Of a stretch of 16,840 nucleotides of DNA, positions 1 through 6,837 are shown piece after piece. The notes beneath the pieces are model-generated. The model searched no databases. It worked only from the letters and a program-made list of their open reading frames with translations, and had not been told where the DNA came from. The DNA is from Egerieenecus sp048201975. GTDB taxonomy: Bacteria > Bacillota > Clostridia > Christensenellales > Aristaeellaceae. Made by a program: the position numbers and the translations under genes. Each line of letters starts with the position of its first letter. Within the stretch, counting starts at the first letter, position 1. The DNA lies in the NCBI GenBank assembly GCA_048201975.1, contig DBFBGQ010000050.1, forward strand, positions 1 through 16,840, given 5' to 3'.

Positions 1-374
1 TCCTCGTCCTCACGCACGCTCTCCAGGCTCAGCTCGCTCTCAATTTCCCCGAACTCCTGGGAGGGAATATCCTCGTCGATTTCAGGAATGATCTCGTCCA
101 TGGTGCTCACCGGATCAATGGACACCAGGGAGGAGGGTTCCACGGCCTCTTCCGGCTCGTTCTCGTCCCGGTTGGCGTTGCCGCCGTTCATTTCCTTCAG
201 GCAGAACAGGCACACGTCCCGGCCCGGCAAGGCGGGCGCCTCGTTGCACACGCTGCACAGCTCCACCTCGTCCTTGGGCGATTCGCCCTTCATTTCCCGC
301 AAGCACACCTTGCAGTACTTTTCGTTCTCGGTAATGTAGTTCAGCTCACAGCGCGGACATTTCATCAGTTTCAT
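1..374 (-). CDS. Double zinc-ribbon protein, N-terminal part (runs off left edge)
   Basis: This reading frame is open from an ATG at 374 to the window edge, giving 124 codons with no stop. An AGGAGG lies 6 bases before the ATG; a second in-frame ATG three codons in is less well placed. The visible N-terminus starts MKLMKCPRCELNYI and has four CxxC pairs: C6/C9, C21/C24, C40/C43 and C55/C58. That is the pattern of two four-Cys zinc ribbons (about residues 6-24 and 40-58). From about residue 65 the protein becomes strongly acidic and low in complexity, rich in Glu, Asp and Ser. No catalytic domain is visible in this part. Zinc ribbons of this kind bind nucleic acid or protein, but I cannot assign a role. 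It is divergent from the CAP-protein gene across a 173-bp gap. Confidence 0.8.
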   Translation of the reverse strand, partial: MKLMKCPRCELNYITENEKYCKVCLREMKGESPKDEVELCSVCNEAPALPGRDVCLFCLKEMNGGNANRDENEPEEAVEPSSLVSIDPVSTMDEIIPEIDEDIPSQEFGEIESELSLESVREDE

Positions 375-470
375 GGGGATCCTCCTCTATTCTTTCTCGG
401 GGTCTACGCCCGTTTTCTCCTCTTTTGCATCGCTGGATGCGATTCCCTTGGCAAGCGTCTGCCAGATTCG

Positions 471-499
471 TTGACGGCTGCGGAAAAGCGTGTTAAGGT
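471..499 (+). promoter_or_regulatory. Candidate sigma-A promoter for the CAP-protein gene
   Basis: TTGACG at 471-476 matches the -35 consensus at five of six positions. After a 17-base spacer comes TAAGGT at 494-499, a weak -10 preceded by TG at 491-492 in the extended -10 arrangement. Transcription would start near 505, inside the inverted repeat at 501-530. The -10 is weak, so this is a tentative call. Confidence 0.35.
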
Positions 500-500
500 T

Positions 501-530
501 TTATTACGGTTCGTCACAGAACTGTAATAA
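501..530. repeat. 12-bp inverted repeat upstream of the CAP-protein ribosome binding site
   Basis: The arms TTATTACGGTTC (501-512) and GAACTGTAATAA (519-530) pair over 12 positions, with one G-T wobble and a 6-base loop. The repeat ends four bases before the CGGAGG ribosome binding site (535-540). No T-run follows it, so it is not a standard terminator. It could be an operator for a dimeric regulator, or a 5' mRNA hairpin affecting stability or translation. It may also serve the divergent zinc-ribbon gene. Confidence 0.6.
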
Positions 531-547
531 TTCTCGGAGGTACGACT

Positions 548-1285
548 ATGCTACAAAAGCACGCTGCTCTGCTTGTCCTCACGACGCTGCTGGCAACCGA
601 AGGGATTGCCCTTGCCGAGGAGCCCACTTCACAGTTTGGGTATCAGGGCTGGCCATATCGGAATGAAAGCGTATGCGACGTTCCCACCGCGACGCCACTG
701 CCCACCACTTTCCCCACTGCAGAGGCCACCAATATGCCGGAAGCCACCACTTTGCCTGGCGAAAACGATGATTGCGAAGGCGAAAGCGCCACTTTGCCGC
801 CCATTGCCACCACGGAGCCTACCGTGCAGCCCACCCAGGCGCCCACTGCAACGCCAGCGCCCACCAAGGTGCCTTCCATGGATGAAGATTATACTACTGA
901 TGGGCTATCCATGCAAGAGCAAAATGCGTGGAATTTGCTGAACGCGGACCGCGCCGCCAATGGCCTTTCCCCCCTGCCCCTGGACGCCGAGCTGAGCGCC
1001 ATCGCCCGGAAGAAATCCGAGGACATGCGGGACCAGGGATACTTCTCCCACACCTCCCCCACCTATGGCAAGCCTGCGGAGATGCTCACCGCCTTTGGCT
1101 ACGCCTTCCAATCCGTGGGCGAGAACATCGCCCATCACGCCACGGTGGAGAAGGCCCAGGCGGCATTCCTTTCCAGCAGCGGACACCGGCAGAACATGCT
1201 CTCCAGCTCCTGGACAAAGGTAGGCATTGGCGTATGCCTGGACGCCAACGGCTTTGTGTATGTAACGCAGCTGTTTGTGCGCTAA
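548..1285 (+). CDS. Secreted CAP/SCP-domain protein (YkwD-like)
   Basis: A 245-residue exported protein. Residues 1-23 form a signal peptide with a hydrophobic core and a likely cut after ALA. Residues 45-110 are a Thr/Pro/Ala-rich linker with repeated TPxP-like units, probably a wall-spanning or glycosylated spacer. Residues 125-245 are a CAP domain of the bacterial YkwD type, shown by the YFSHTSPTYG stretch with His168, the GENIA motif with Glu192, and GHRQNMLSSSWTKVGIG with His213. These His and Glu residues line the CAP cavity. The substrate is unknown for most bacterial CAP proteins; roles in the wall or spore coat are typical. The start is fixed by CGGAGG seven bases upstream. It is a single-gene unit with its own terminator. 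Confidence 0.9.
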   Translation: MLQKHAALLVLTTLLATEGIALAEEPTSQFGYQGWPYRNESVCDVPTATPLPTTFPTAEATNMPEATTLPGENDDCEGESATLPPIATTEPTVQPTQAPTATPAPTKVPSMDEDYTTDGLSMQEQNAWNLLNADRAANGLSPLPLDAELSAIARKKSEDMRDQGYFSHTSPTYGKPAEMLTAFGYAFQSVGENIAHHATVEKAQAAFLSSSGHRQNMLSSSWTKVGIGVCLDANGFVYVTQLFVR

Positions 1286-1320
1286 TCCGTGGCTCCCCGG
1301 CACGCAGCCGGCATGGCGCG

Positions 1321-1367
1321 GCAGGTCCGTCCCCCCATTCGGGAGGGCGGGCCTGCGTTGCGTTTTT
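1321..1367 (+). terminator. Rho-independent terminator of the CAP-protein gene
   Basis: A 16-position stem (1321-1336 with 1341-1356; two wobbles and one mismatch) closes an ATTC loop. A T5 run lies at 1363-1367, a few bases past the stem. It begins 35 bases after the stop codon. Confidence 0.8.
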
Positions 1368-1368
1368 G

Positions 1369-1728
1369 TTACAACAGCTCATAGGCCGCCGCTTCGTCAC
1401 AGCAGCACCAGACCTGCCGATCCTGGAACCGGCGGCATCCCCGGCGCATGCCCATGACGCCGGGCATGGAAATGCCCGCGGCGGAGAGCACCGCGCGTCC
1501 GGCTATACTGCCCCGGCGCTGACCGGCGGCATTGCCGGAAGAGGCGGACTCACTTTGCGTAGGCCAGGAGTTTTGTCCCACAGGTAAAAAGCCTTCGCCC
1601 TCGCCCGGCATAAGTAAGTTCATTCCGCGGCTTCCCACCCGACCGGACGTCCGGGGCAGGGCCGTTAAAAGCGCCGCTTCCTGCCGGGTAAGCGCCGGCT
1701 GGCGGGCGTTGATGGTTCGCATCATCAT
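1369..1728 (-). CDS. Small hypothetical protein, unrecognised
   Basis: An open frame of 119 codons. GGGAGGA (1736-1742) lies 7 bases before the first of three consecutive ATG codons (1726-1728, 1723-1725, 1720-1722 region), which is the main evidence that it is translated. Codon use is moderately GC-rich at third positions, like the neighbours. The product starts MMMRTINARQPALTRQEAALL, is rich in Gly, Arg and Ser, and has a CCC triplet near the C-terminus. I see no signal peptide, clear membrane segment or known motif. It lies after the engB terminator, so it would need its own promoter, which I cannot identify, or read-through. Its stop abuts the CAP-gene terminator from the other side. It could be a lineage-specific gene or a chance frame. 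Confidence 0.45.
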   Translation of the reverse strand: MMMRTINARQPALTRQEAALLTALPRTSGRVGSRGMNLLMPGEGEGFLPVGQNSWPTQSESASSGNAAGQRRGSIAGRAVLSAAGISMPGVMGMRRGCRRFQDRQVWCCCDEAAAYELL

Positions 1729-1814
1729 GCGCGATTCCTCCCACTTCCCCGCGGCATCGGTCACTGCGGGGGCGCTACCAGCTTATGCCATCCAAGGCGA
1801 ACCGGTGCGGCGCG

Positions 1815-1861
1815 AAAAGGGGCGCGGCCCCGGTTTCTTCCAACCGGGCCGCGCCCCTTTT
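1815..1861 (-). terminator. Terminator of the lon-engB unit, possibly bidirectional
   Basis: The arms at 1815-1835 and 1842-1861 pair over about 20 bp with one bulged C. The core is GGGGCGCGGCCC, flanked by A4 and T4 runs that provide a U-tract on either strand. It begins two bases after the engB stop codon. Confidence 0.85.
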
Positions 1862-1863
1862 GT

Positions 1864-2457
1864 TTACGCTTGTTCCAGCGCCACCTTTTCCAGCAGCGCC
1901 AGCAATTCCTCCCGGCCGGTGTCATCCTCGCTGGAAAAGCAGATGATCTCCCAGGGCTGCACCAGCAGCGCCCGGCAAATGGGCGCCAGCTGCTTCTGCC
2001 GCGCTCCCCGGGAAATTTTGTCCGCCTTGGTGGCAATCACCGTAAAGGGAATGCCAGTCTGGCGCAAGAACTGGTTCATGGTCACGTCGTCCGCCGTGGG
2101 GGCGTGACGGATATCCACCAGATGCAGCACATGGCACAGCTCCCGGGATTCGGTGAAGTAGCGCTGCATCATCTCTCCCCAGCGCAGCTTTTCCTGCTTG
2201 TCCACCTTCGCAAAGCCATAACCCGGCAAATCGATGAGATGAAAGGCGCCGTTAAGCAGGAACACGTTGATCAGCCGGGTTTTGCCGGGGGTGGCGCTGG
2301 TTCGGGCCAGCTTGTTGCGCCTGCACAGCCGGTTGATCAGGCTGCTCTTGCCCACATTGGACTTGCCGCAAATGGCCACCTGCCGCAGCCCCGCGCCGGG
2401 AAAGTTTCCGCTATATTCCGCCATGGAGGTAATGAACTCCGCCGATTTGATTTCCAT
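1864..2457 (-). CDS. engB: Ribosome-assembly GTPase EngB/YsxC (YihA)
   Basis: A 197-residue TRAFAC-class GTPase, full length for its family, which acts in late assembly of the 50S ribosomal subunit. All the nucleotide motifs are visible: G1 GKSNVGKSS (31-39), the G2 region TSATPGKT (53-60), G3 DLPGYG (76-81), G4 TKAD (143-146) and a G5-like FSS near residue 174. The hallmark YGFAKV follows G3. The gene starts 9 bases after the lon stop. The lon stop codon TAA and the ribosome binding site share the stretch TAAGGAG, so translation is probably coupled. The order lonB-lon-engB matches lonB-lonA-ysxC in Bacillus. Confidence 0.96.
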   Translation of the reverse strand: MEIKSAEFITSMAEYSGNFPGAGLRQVAICGKSNVGKSSLINRLCRRNKLARTSATPGKTRLINVFLLNGAFHLIDLPGYGFAKVDKQEKLRWGEMMQRYFTESRELCHVLHLVDIRHAPTADDVTMNQFLRQTGIPFTVIATKADKISRGARQKQLAPICRALLVQPWEIICFSSEDDTGREELLALLEKVALEQA

Positions 2458-2466
2458 GGTAGCTCC

Positions 2467-4818
2467 TTACTTTTGTTCGTCCGCCTTGGGCGCGGGCATG
2501 CGCTCCAGAGCCGTGGCCAGCACATCCTCGATCATCTCCGCGGTCACCACCCGGAAGCGGCTGAGCACATGGGGCGGAATCTCCTCCAGATCTTTGACGT
2601 TCTCCTTGGGAATCACCAGAATGGTGATCCCCGCGCGGAAAGCCGCCAATGTCTTCTCCTTCAAGCCGCCGATGGGCAGCACCCGTCCCCGGAGCGTGAT
2701 CTCCCCCGTCATGGCCACATCCTGGCGCACGGGAATCTCCGTCAGCGCGGACACCAGCGCGGTGGTCATGGTTACGCCGGCGCTGGGACCATCCTTGGGC
2801 ACCGCCCCCTCGGGCACATGGATGTGAATGTCCTTGTCCTTGTAAAAGTCGTCCGCCAGGCCCAGGGAGCGGCTATGGGCGCGCACCCAGGAGAAGGCCG
2901 CCTCGGCGCTCTCCTTCATCACGTCCCCCAGCTGGCCCGTAAGCTGCAGCGTGCCCTTGCCGGGCATAATGGCGCACTCCACCTCCAGGGTTTCCCCGCC
3001 CACGGCGGTGTAGGCCAGGCCGTTGACCACGCCGATCTGCGGCGCTTTCTCCGGCTTTTCCCGGATGTAGCGCACCGCGCCCAGGAAGTCCTTAAGCACG
3101 GCGGAAGTCACGCTGACCTCCTCCACGCCGGTGTCCAGCATGGTCACCGCGCTCTTGCGCACCACTTTGGCAATGGTGCGCTCCAGGGTGCGCACGCCCG
3201 CTTCACGGGTATAACCCTCAATCAGCTCCCGCATCACCCGGTCGCTGATTTTCACCGTGCGGGGGCGCAGGCCATGGGCCTCCACCTGCTTGGGCAGCAG
3301 GTGCCGCTTGGCAATTTGCAGTTTTTCCTCCTCGGTATAGCTGGGCACTTCGATGATCTCCATGCGGTCCAGCAAGGGGGCGGGAATGGTATCCACCGTA
3401 TTGGCGGTGGTGATGAACATCACCTTGCTCAGGTCAAAGGGAATCTCCAGATAATGGTCCCGGAAGGAAAAATTCTGCGCGCCGTCCAGCACCTCCAGCA
3501 TGGCGCTGGCAGGATCCCCCCGAAAGTCGCTGGACATCTTGTCGATTTCGTCAAAGAGGAACACCGGGTTCATGGTGCCCGCCTGCTTCATCCCCGCGAT
3601 AATCCGTCCGGGAATGGCGCCGATGTAGGTGCGCCTGTGGCCGCGGATCTCCGCCTCGTCCCGCACGCCGCCCAGGGATACCTGCACAAACTTGCGACCC
3701 ACCGCCTGGGCGATGGCCTTGACGATGGAGGTCTTGCCTACCCCGGGAGGGCCAACGAAGCACAGGATCGGGCCTTTCATATCCTGCTTCATGCGTAGCA
3801 CGGCCAGGTACTCCACAATGCGCTCCTTCACCTTGTCCAGGCCGTAATGGTCCTGGGAAAGCACCTTGCGGGCCCGCTTCAGGTCCAGGTTGTCCGCGGT
3901 CGTTTTGCCCCAGGGCAGATCCAGAATCCACTCCACCCAGGTGCGGCTCACCCCCACCTCCGGGGTGCCGGGAGCCATGCGCGAAAGGCGTTCCAGCTCC
4001 TTTTCCAGCTTTTCCCGGGCCTCGTCGTTGACGGGCGTATGCTCCAGGCGCTCCCGCAGGTCTTCCACGTCGGTGGCTTCCTTGTCCCCCAGCTCGGTCT
4101 GGATGGCCTTGATTTGCTCCCGAAGATAATAATCCTTCTGGTTCTTCTCAATCTGCTTCTTGATGCGGGCCTGCACCTGCTTCTCCACGCCGGCCAGCTC
4201 CGTCTCCCGGGCCAGGATGGTGCACAGCTTTTCCAGGCGTGCCTTCACATCCAGCTCCTCCAGGATGGCCTGGCGATCCTCCAGGTGGGTCAGCACATTG
4301 GCGGCGATCACATCCGCCAGCTGATCCGGCGCCTCCACCTCCCGCACGGAGCTCACCGTTTCCGCAGAAACCCGCTGGCTGGCCGCGGCAAAGCCGGCGA
4401 AAAAGTCCTGGGTGGTGCGCACCAGAGCCTGCATCTCAATGCTTTCTTCCTTGGGGCGGTCAGGCTCGGGGCGGACCTTGCCCTGCAGATACGGCTCCTC
4501 CTGGATGATGGTCTCCAGCGTGGCGCGGCGCAATCCCTCCACCAGCACGCGCAGGCTGTCCCCGGGCAAATTCAGCACCTGTTTGATATGCGCGATGGTT
4601 CCCACCCGGCACAGCTGATCCACCGTGGGGTCCTCCACGTCCGCATCCCGCTGCGCCACCAGGAAGATCTCCTGGTTTTCCATCATGGCCTGCTCCAGCG
4701 CGGCCACGGACTTTTCCCGGCCCACGTCAAAGTGCAGCACCATGTGCGGGAATACCATCAGGCCGCGCAGGGCCAGAATCGGCATGGCGATTGCCGCCGC
4801 CTTTTTTTCTCTGGGCAT
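2467..4818 (-). CDS. lon: ATP-dependent protease Lon (LonA)
   Basis: A 783-residue cytosolic AAA+ protease that degrades misfolded and regulatory proteins. The LonA domain order is complete: an N-terminal substrate-binding domain (about 13-205), a coiled-coil stretch (205-285), an AAA+ module with Walker A GPPGVGKT (356-363) and Walker B VFLFDEID (419-426), then a Ser-Lys peptidase domain. The catalytic serine is in KDGPSAG (Ser679) and the lysine in GGLKEK (Lys722), the same numbers as in E. coli Lon. I chose the ATG at 4818 because AAGGAGG lies just before it; an in-frame ATG 21 bases upstream lacks such a site. No HrcA (CIRCE) or CtsR operator was seen upstream. engB follows closely and is probably co-transcribed. 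Confidence 0.97.
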   Translation of the reverse strand: MPREKKAAAIAMPILALRGLMVFPHMVLHFDVGREKSVAALEQAMMENQEIFLVAQRDADVEDPTVDQLCRVGTIAHIKQVLNLPGDSLRVLVEGLRRATLETIIQEEPYLQGKVRPEPDRPKEESIEMQALVRTTQDFFAGFAAASQRVSAETVSSVREVEAPDQLADVIAANVLTHLEDRQAILEELDVKARLEKLCTILARETELAGVEKQVQARIKKQIEKNQKDYYLREQIKAIQTELGDKEATDVEDLRERLEHTPVNDEAREKLEKELERLSRMAPGTPEVGVSRTWVEWILDLPWGKTTADNLDLKRARKVLSQDHYGLDKVKERIVEYLAVLRMKQDMKGPILCFVGPPGVGKTSIVKAIAQAVGRKFVQVSLGGVRDEAEIRGHRRTYIGAIPGRIIAGMKQAGTMNPVFLFDEIDKMSSDFRGDPASAMLEVLDGAQNFSFRDHYLEIPFDLSKVMFITTANTVDTIPAPLLDRMEIIEVPSYTEEEKLQIAKRHLLPKQVEAHGLRPRTVKISDRVMRELIEGYTREAGVRTLERTIAKVVRKSAVTMLDTGVEEVSVTSAVLKDFLGAVRYIREKPEKAPQIGVVNGLAYTAVGGETLEVECAIMPGKGTLQLTGQLGDVMKESAEAAFSWVRAHSRSLGLADDFYKDKDIHIHVPEGAVPKDGPSAGVTMTTALVSALTEIPVRQDVAMTGEITLRGRVLPIGGLKEKTLAAFRAGITILVIPKENVKDLEEIPPHVLSRFRVVTAEMIEDVLATALERMPAPKADEQK

Positions 4819-4867
4819 AATTTCCTCCTTCTCAACCAACGGAGAGAGGCCCGGCCCCTCTCCCGAA

Positions 4868-4887
4868 GCGCCCGTCGCGTCGGGCGC
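4868..4887 (-). promoter_or_regulatory. Hairpin in the lon leader
   Basis: GCGCCCG (4868-4874) and CGGGCGC (4881-4887) form a perfect 7-bp stem with a 6-base loop, 50 bases upstream of the lon start. A second, imperfect GC-rich inverted repeat (GGAGAG/CTCTCC arms, about 4841-4864) lies between it and the ribosome binding site. Neither is followed by a T-run on the minus strand. They could structure the lon mRNA leader. I could not find a convincing -35/-10 pair for lon in this gap. Confidence 0.4.
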
Positions 4888-4922
4888 GAATGAAATCGCT
4901 TCCTATAAATAGATACACGAAA

Positions 4923-4950
4923 GCCTGCCGGATGAAACACTCCGGCAAGC
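4923..4950 (-). terminator. Possible weak terminator of lonB
   Basis: GCCTGCCGGA (4923-4932) pairs with TCCGGCAAGC (4941-4950): 10 bp with one wobble and an 8-base loop, starting five bases after the lonB stop. On the minus strand the tail is only TTTCGTGT, a poor U-tract, so partial read-through into lon is likely. Confidence 0.45.
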
Positions 4951-4955
4951 TACTA

Positions 4956-6683
4956 TTATAACGGCAGGTTTTCCCTTTTGCAAGCCCCGGTGGCCTCCGC
5001 CACGCTCTTTCCTTCCCCGGCCTGCGCCGCCAGAGGTACCGCGGCCTCCACCGGCCGGGCGGCGGCTGCCGGCGCCGCCGCGCCCACCGGCGGCAGGAGC
5101 ATTTCCGTCAGCACCTGTTGGAGCGTTTCCACGGGGCGCACTTCGATATCCTGGCAGAGCATGCCTTCGCTGGCATTGTCCGCAGGAATGAATACCTTTT
5201 TCAGCCCCGCGCGCCTGGCCGCCTCCACCTTGGCTGGCACGCCACCCACGGCCTTCACCCGGCCCTGAACGGATATTTCACCGGTACACGCCGCCAGGCC
5301 GTCCACGGGCTGTCCCGTCAGCGCGCTCACCGCCACCACCGCCATGGCCACACCGGCGGAAGGACCGTCCACTGGTGCGCCGCCGGGGAAGTTGATGTGC
5401 AGGTCCCGCTGCCCCAGGTCAAAGCCGATCTCCCGCAGCAGCGTGCGAACATTCTCCGCGGAGGCGCGGGCGGTAGATTTTCTCCGCATGCGGCGGCCTT
5501 CCTCGCCCATCTCCTCTTCCTCCACGATGCCGGTGACGGTGACCTCACCGCTGCCTGGCAGGGACACGGCCTCGATCTCCATCACGGCTCCCTGATGCGC
5601 CCCATAGACCGCCAGGCCATGAATGGCGCCCACGCGGGAGGAAGTATCCGCGCTTTGAGGCGGCCGCACTGCATAGTGCCCGGACTGCACCACCCATTGC
5701 ACATCCTCGGGAGTGATATGAGTCCGATCCTCCAGCTGCGCCAGCCCCGCGCACATCTGCACGATATTCACCGCGTCCCGTCCACAGGACGCATAGCGCC
5801 CCACGGTTTCCGCCTCGGCGCGCTCCATGGCGTAGCCGGCGCGGGTGGCCGCGCCCAGGGCGATGTCCGCAATCTCCTCCGGCTCCAGCGCCCGGAAAAA
5901 CACCTCCATGCACCGCGAGCGCAGCGCCGGGGAAATTTCCGACGGGCTGCGGGTGGTGGCCCCCACCAGGCGGAAATCCGCCGGCATGCCCCGCTTGAAC
6001 ACCTCGTGAATGTACTTGGGCACCGCCGGATCGTCCGGGTTATAGTACGCGGATTCGAACATCACCTTGCGGTCCTCCAGCACCTTGAGCAGCTTGTTCA
6101 TCTGAATGGGATGCAGCTCGCCGATCTCATCCAGAAACAGCACCCCGCCATGCGCCTTGGTCACGGCGCCGGGCTTGGGCTGGGGAATGCCCTGGACGCC
6201 CAGCGGCCCCGCCCCCTGATAGATGGGATCATGCACGCTGCCCAACAGCGGGTCCGCAATGGCCCGCTCGTCAAAGCGCACGCAGGTGGCATCCATCTCG
6301 ATAAAGGGAGCGTCCTTGGTAAACGGTGTGCCGTGGGAATGCTTGGCGGCCTCCAGCACCAGCCGCGCCGCGCAGGTCTTGCCGATGCCGGGGGGGCCGT
6401 AGATCAGCACATGCTGGGGATTCGCTCCGCAAAGAATCGCCTTGAGGGATTTGATGCCTTCCTCCTGGCCCACAATATCCTTGAAGCTGGCCGGCCGCAC
6501 CTTTTCCGCCAAAGGCTCCGAAAGATGAACGCCGCGCATTTTGCGCAGGTTTTCCAGCTCCCGGCTGCTCTCCCGCCGGGCGGCGGGCTGTGCGCGCCGC
6601 TGCTGCCGCAGCTGCCTGAAAAAATAGACTCCGACCACCACCGTCACCGCAAGCTGGATGACCATCAGCGTGAAGTTCACCAT
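4956..6683 (-). CDS. lonB: LonB-type ATP-dependent protease, membrane-anchored
   Basis: A 575-residue Lon-family protease of the LonB kind found in spore-forming Bacillota; Bacillus LonB is made in the forespore. It lacks the LonA N-domain and instead begins with one hydrophobic segment (about 4-22) that probably anchors it in the membrane. The AAA+ module has Walker A GPPGIGKT (96-103) and Walker B VLFLDE (181-186). The Lon peptidase domain carries Ser442 in VDGPSAG and Lys485 in GGVPAKVEAA. The last 45 residues are an Ala/Pro-rich tail that looks like a lineage extension. The start is supported by GGGAGG 8 bases upstream. It is separated from rodA by a strong terminator and precedes lon, as in Bacillus. 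No recognisable sporulation promoter was found in the 97 bases upstream. Confidence 0.93.
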   Translation of the reverse strand: MVNFTLMVIQLAVTVVVGVYFFRQLRQQRRAQPAARRESSRELENLRKMRGVHLSEPLAEKVRPASFKDIVGQEEGIKSLKAILCGANPQHVLIYGPPGIGKTCAARLVLEAAKHSHGTPFTKDAPFIEMDATCVRFDERAIADPLLGSVHDPIYQGAGPLGVQGIPQPKPGAVTKAHGGVLFLDEIGELHPIQMNKLLKVLEDRKVMFESAYYNPDDPAVPKYIHEVFKRGMPADFRLVGATTRSPSEISPALRSRCMEVFFRALEPEEIADIALGAATRAGYAMERAEAETVGRYASCGRDAVNIVQMCAGLAQLEDRTHITPEDVQWVVQSGHYAVRPPQSADTSSRVGAIHGLAVYGAHQGAVMEIEAVSLPGSGEVTVTGIVEEEEMGEEGRRMRRKSTARASAENVRTLLREIGFDLGQRDLHINFPGGAPVDGPSAGVAMAVVAVSALTGQPVDGLAACTGEISVQGRVKAVGGVPAKVEAARRAGLKKVFIPADNASEGMLCQDIEVRPVETLQQVLTEMLLPPVGAAAPAAAARPVEAAVPLAAQAGEGKSVAEATGACKRENLPL

Positions 6684-6780
6684 GTACGTTCCCTCCCATC
6701 CGCGCCGGCAACGCCGCCGCTGTCCTTGGCATAGGATGAACCGGAACGCCGCAGTTCATAAGTGGAAAATTTGCCGCGAC

Positions 6781-6826
6781 AAAAAAAGCGCGCGTCCGGC
6801 GCGCAGCAAAGGGCTGTGCCGGACGC
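6781..6826 (-). terminator. Terminator of the maf-mre-rodA operon
   Basis: GCGTCCGGC (6792-6800) pairs perfectly with GCCGGACGC (6818-6826). On the minus strand this 9-bp GC stem is followed by GCGC and then seven T residues (A7 at 6781-6787 on the plus strand). It lies just after the rodA stop codon and closes the cell-shape operon. Confidence 0.92.
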
Positions 6827-6837
6827 GGCGCAAGGAA

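Noticed and set aside
491..507. Possible WalR-like TGTTAA-n5 site upstream of the CAP gene
   Set aside because: Only one half-site matches; the second half departs from the consensus.
928..1587. Plus-strand open frame running past the CAP gene
   Set aside because: It is the +1-shifted shadow of the CAP domain and crosses the gene's terminator.
1870..3798. 642-codon plus-strand open frame
   Set aside because: It is antisense to engB and lon, which are unmistakable. Its His/Gln/Gly-rich product is typical of the mirror frame of GC-rich coding sequence, and it shows no family motif.
3847..4893. 348-codon plus-strand open frame
   Set aside because: It is antisense to the Lon N-terminal half, with biased composition and no motif.
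5118..6734. 538-codon plus-strand open frame
   Set aside because: It lies opposite lonB, with the same His/Arg/Gln-rich mirror-frame composition and no recognisable domain.
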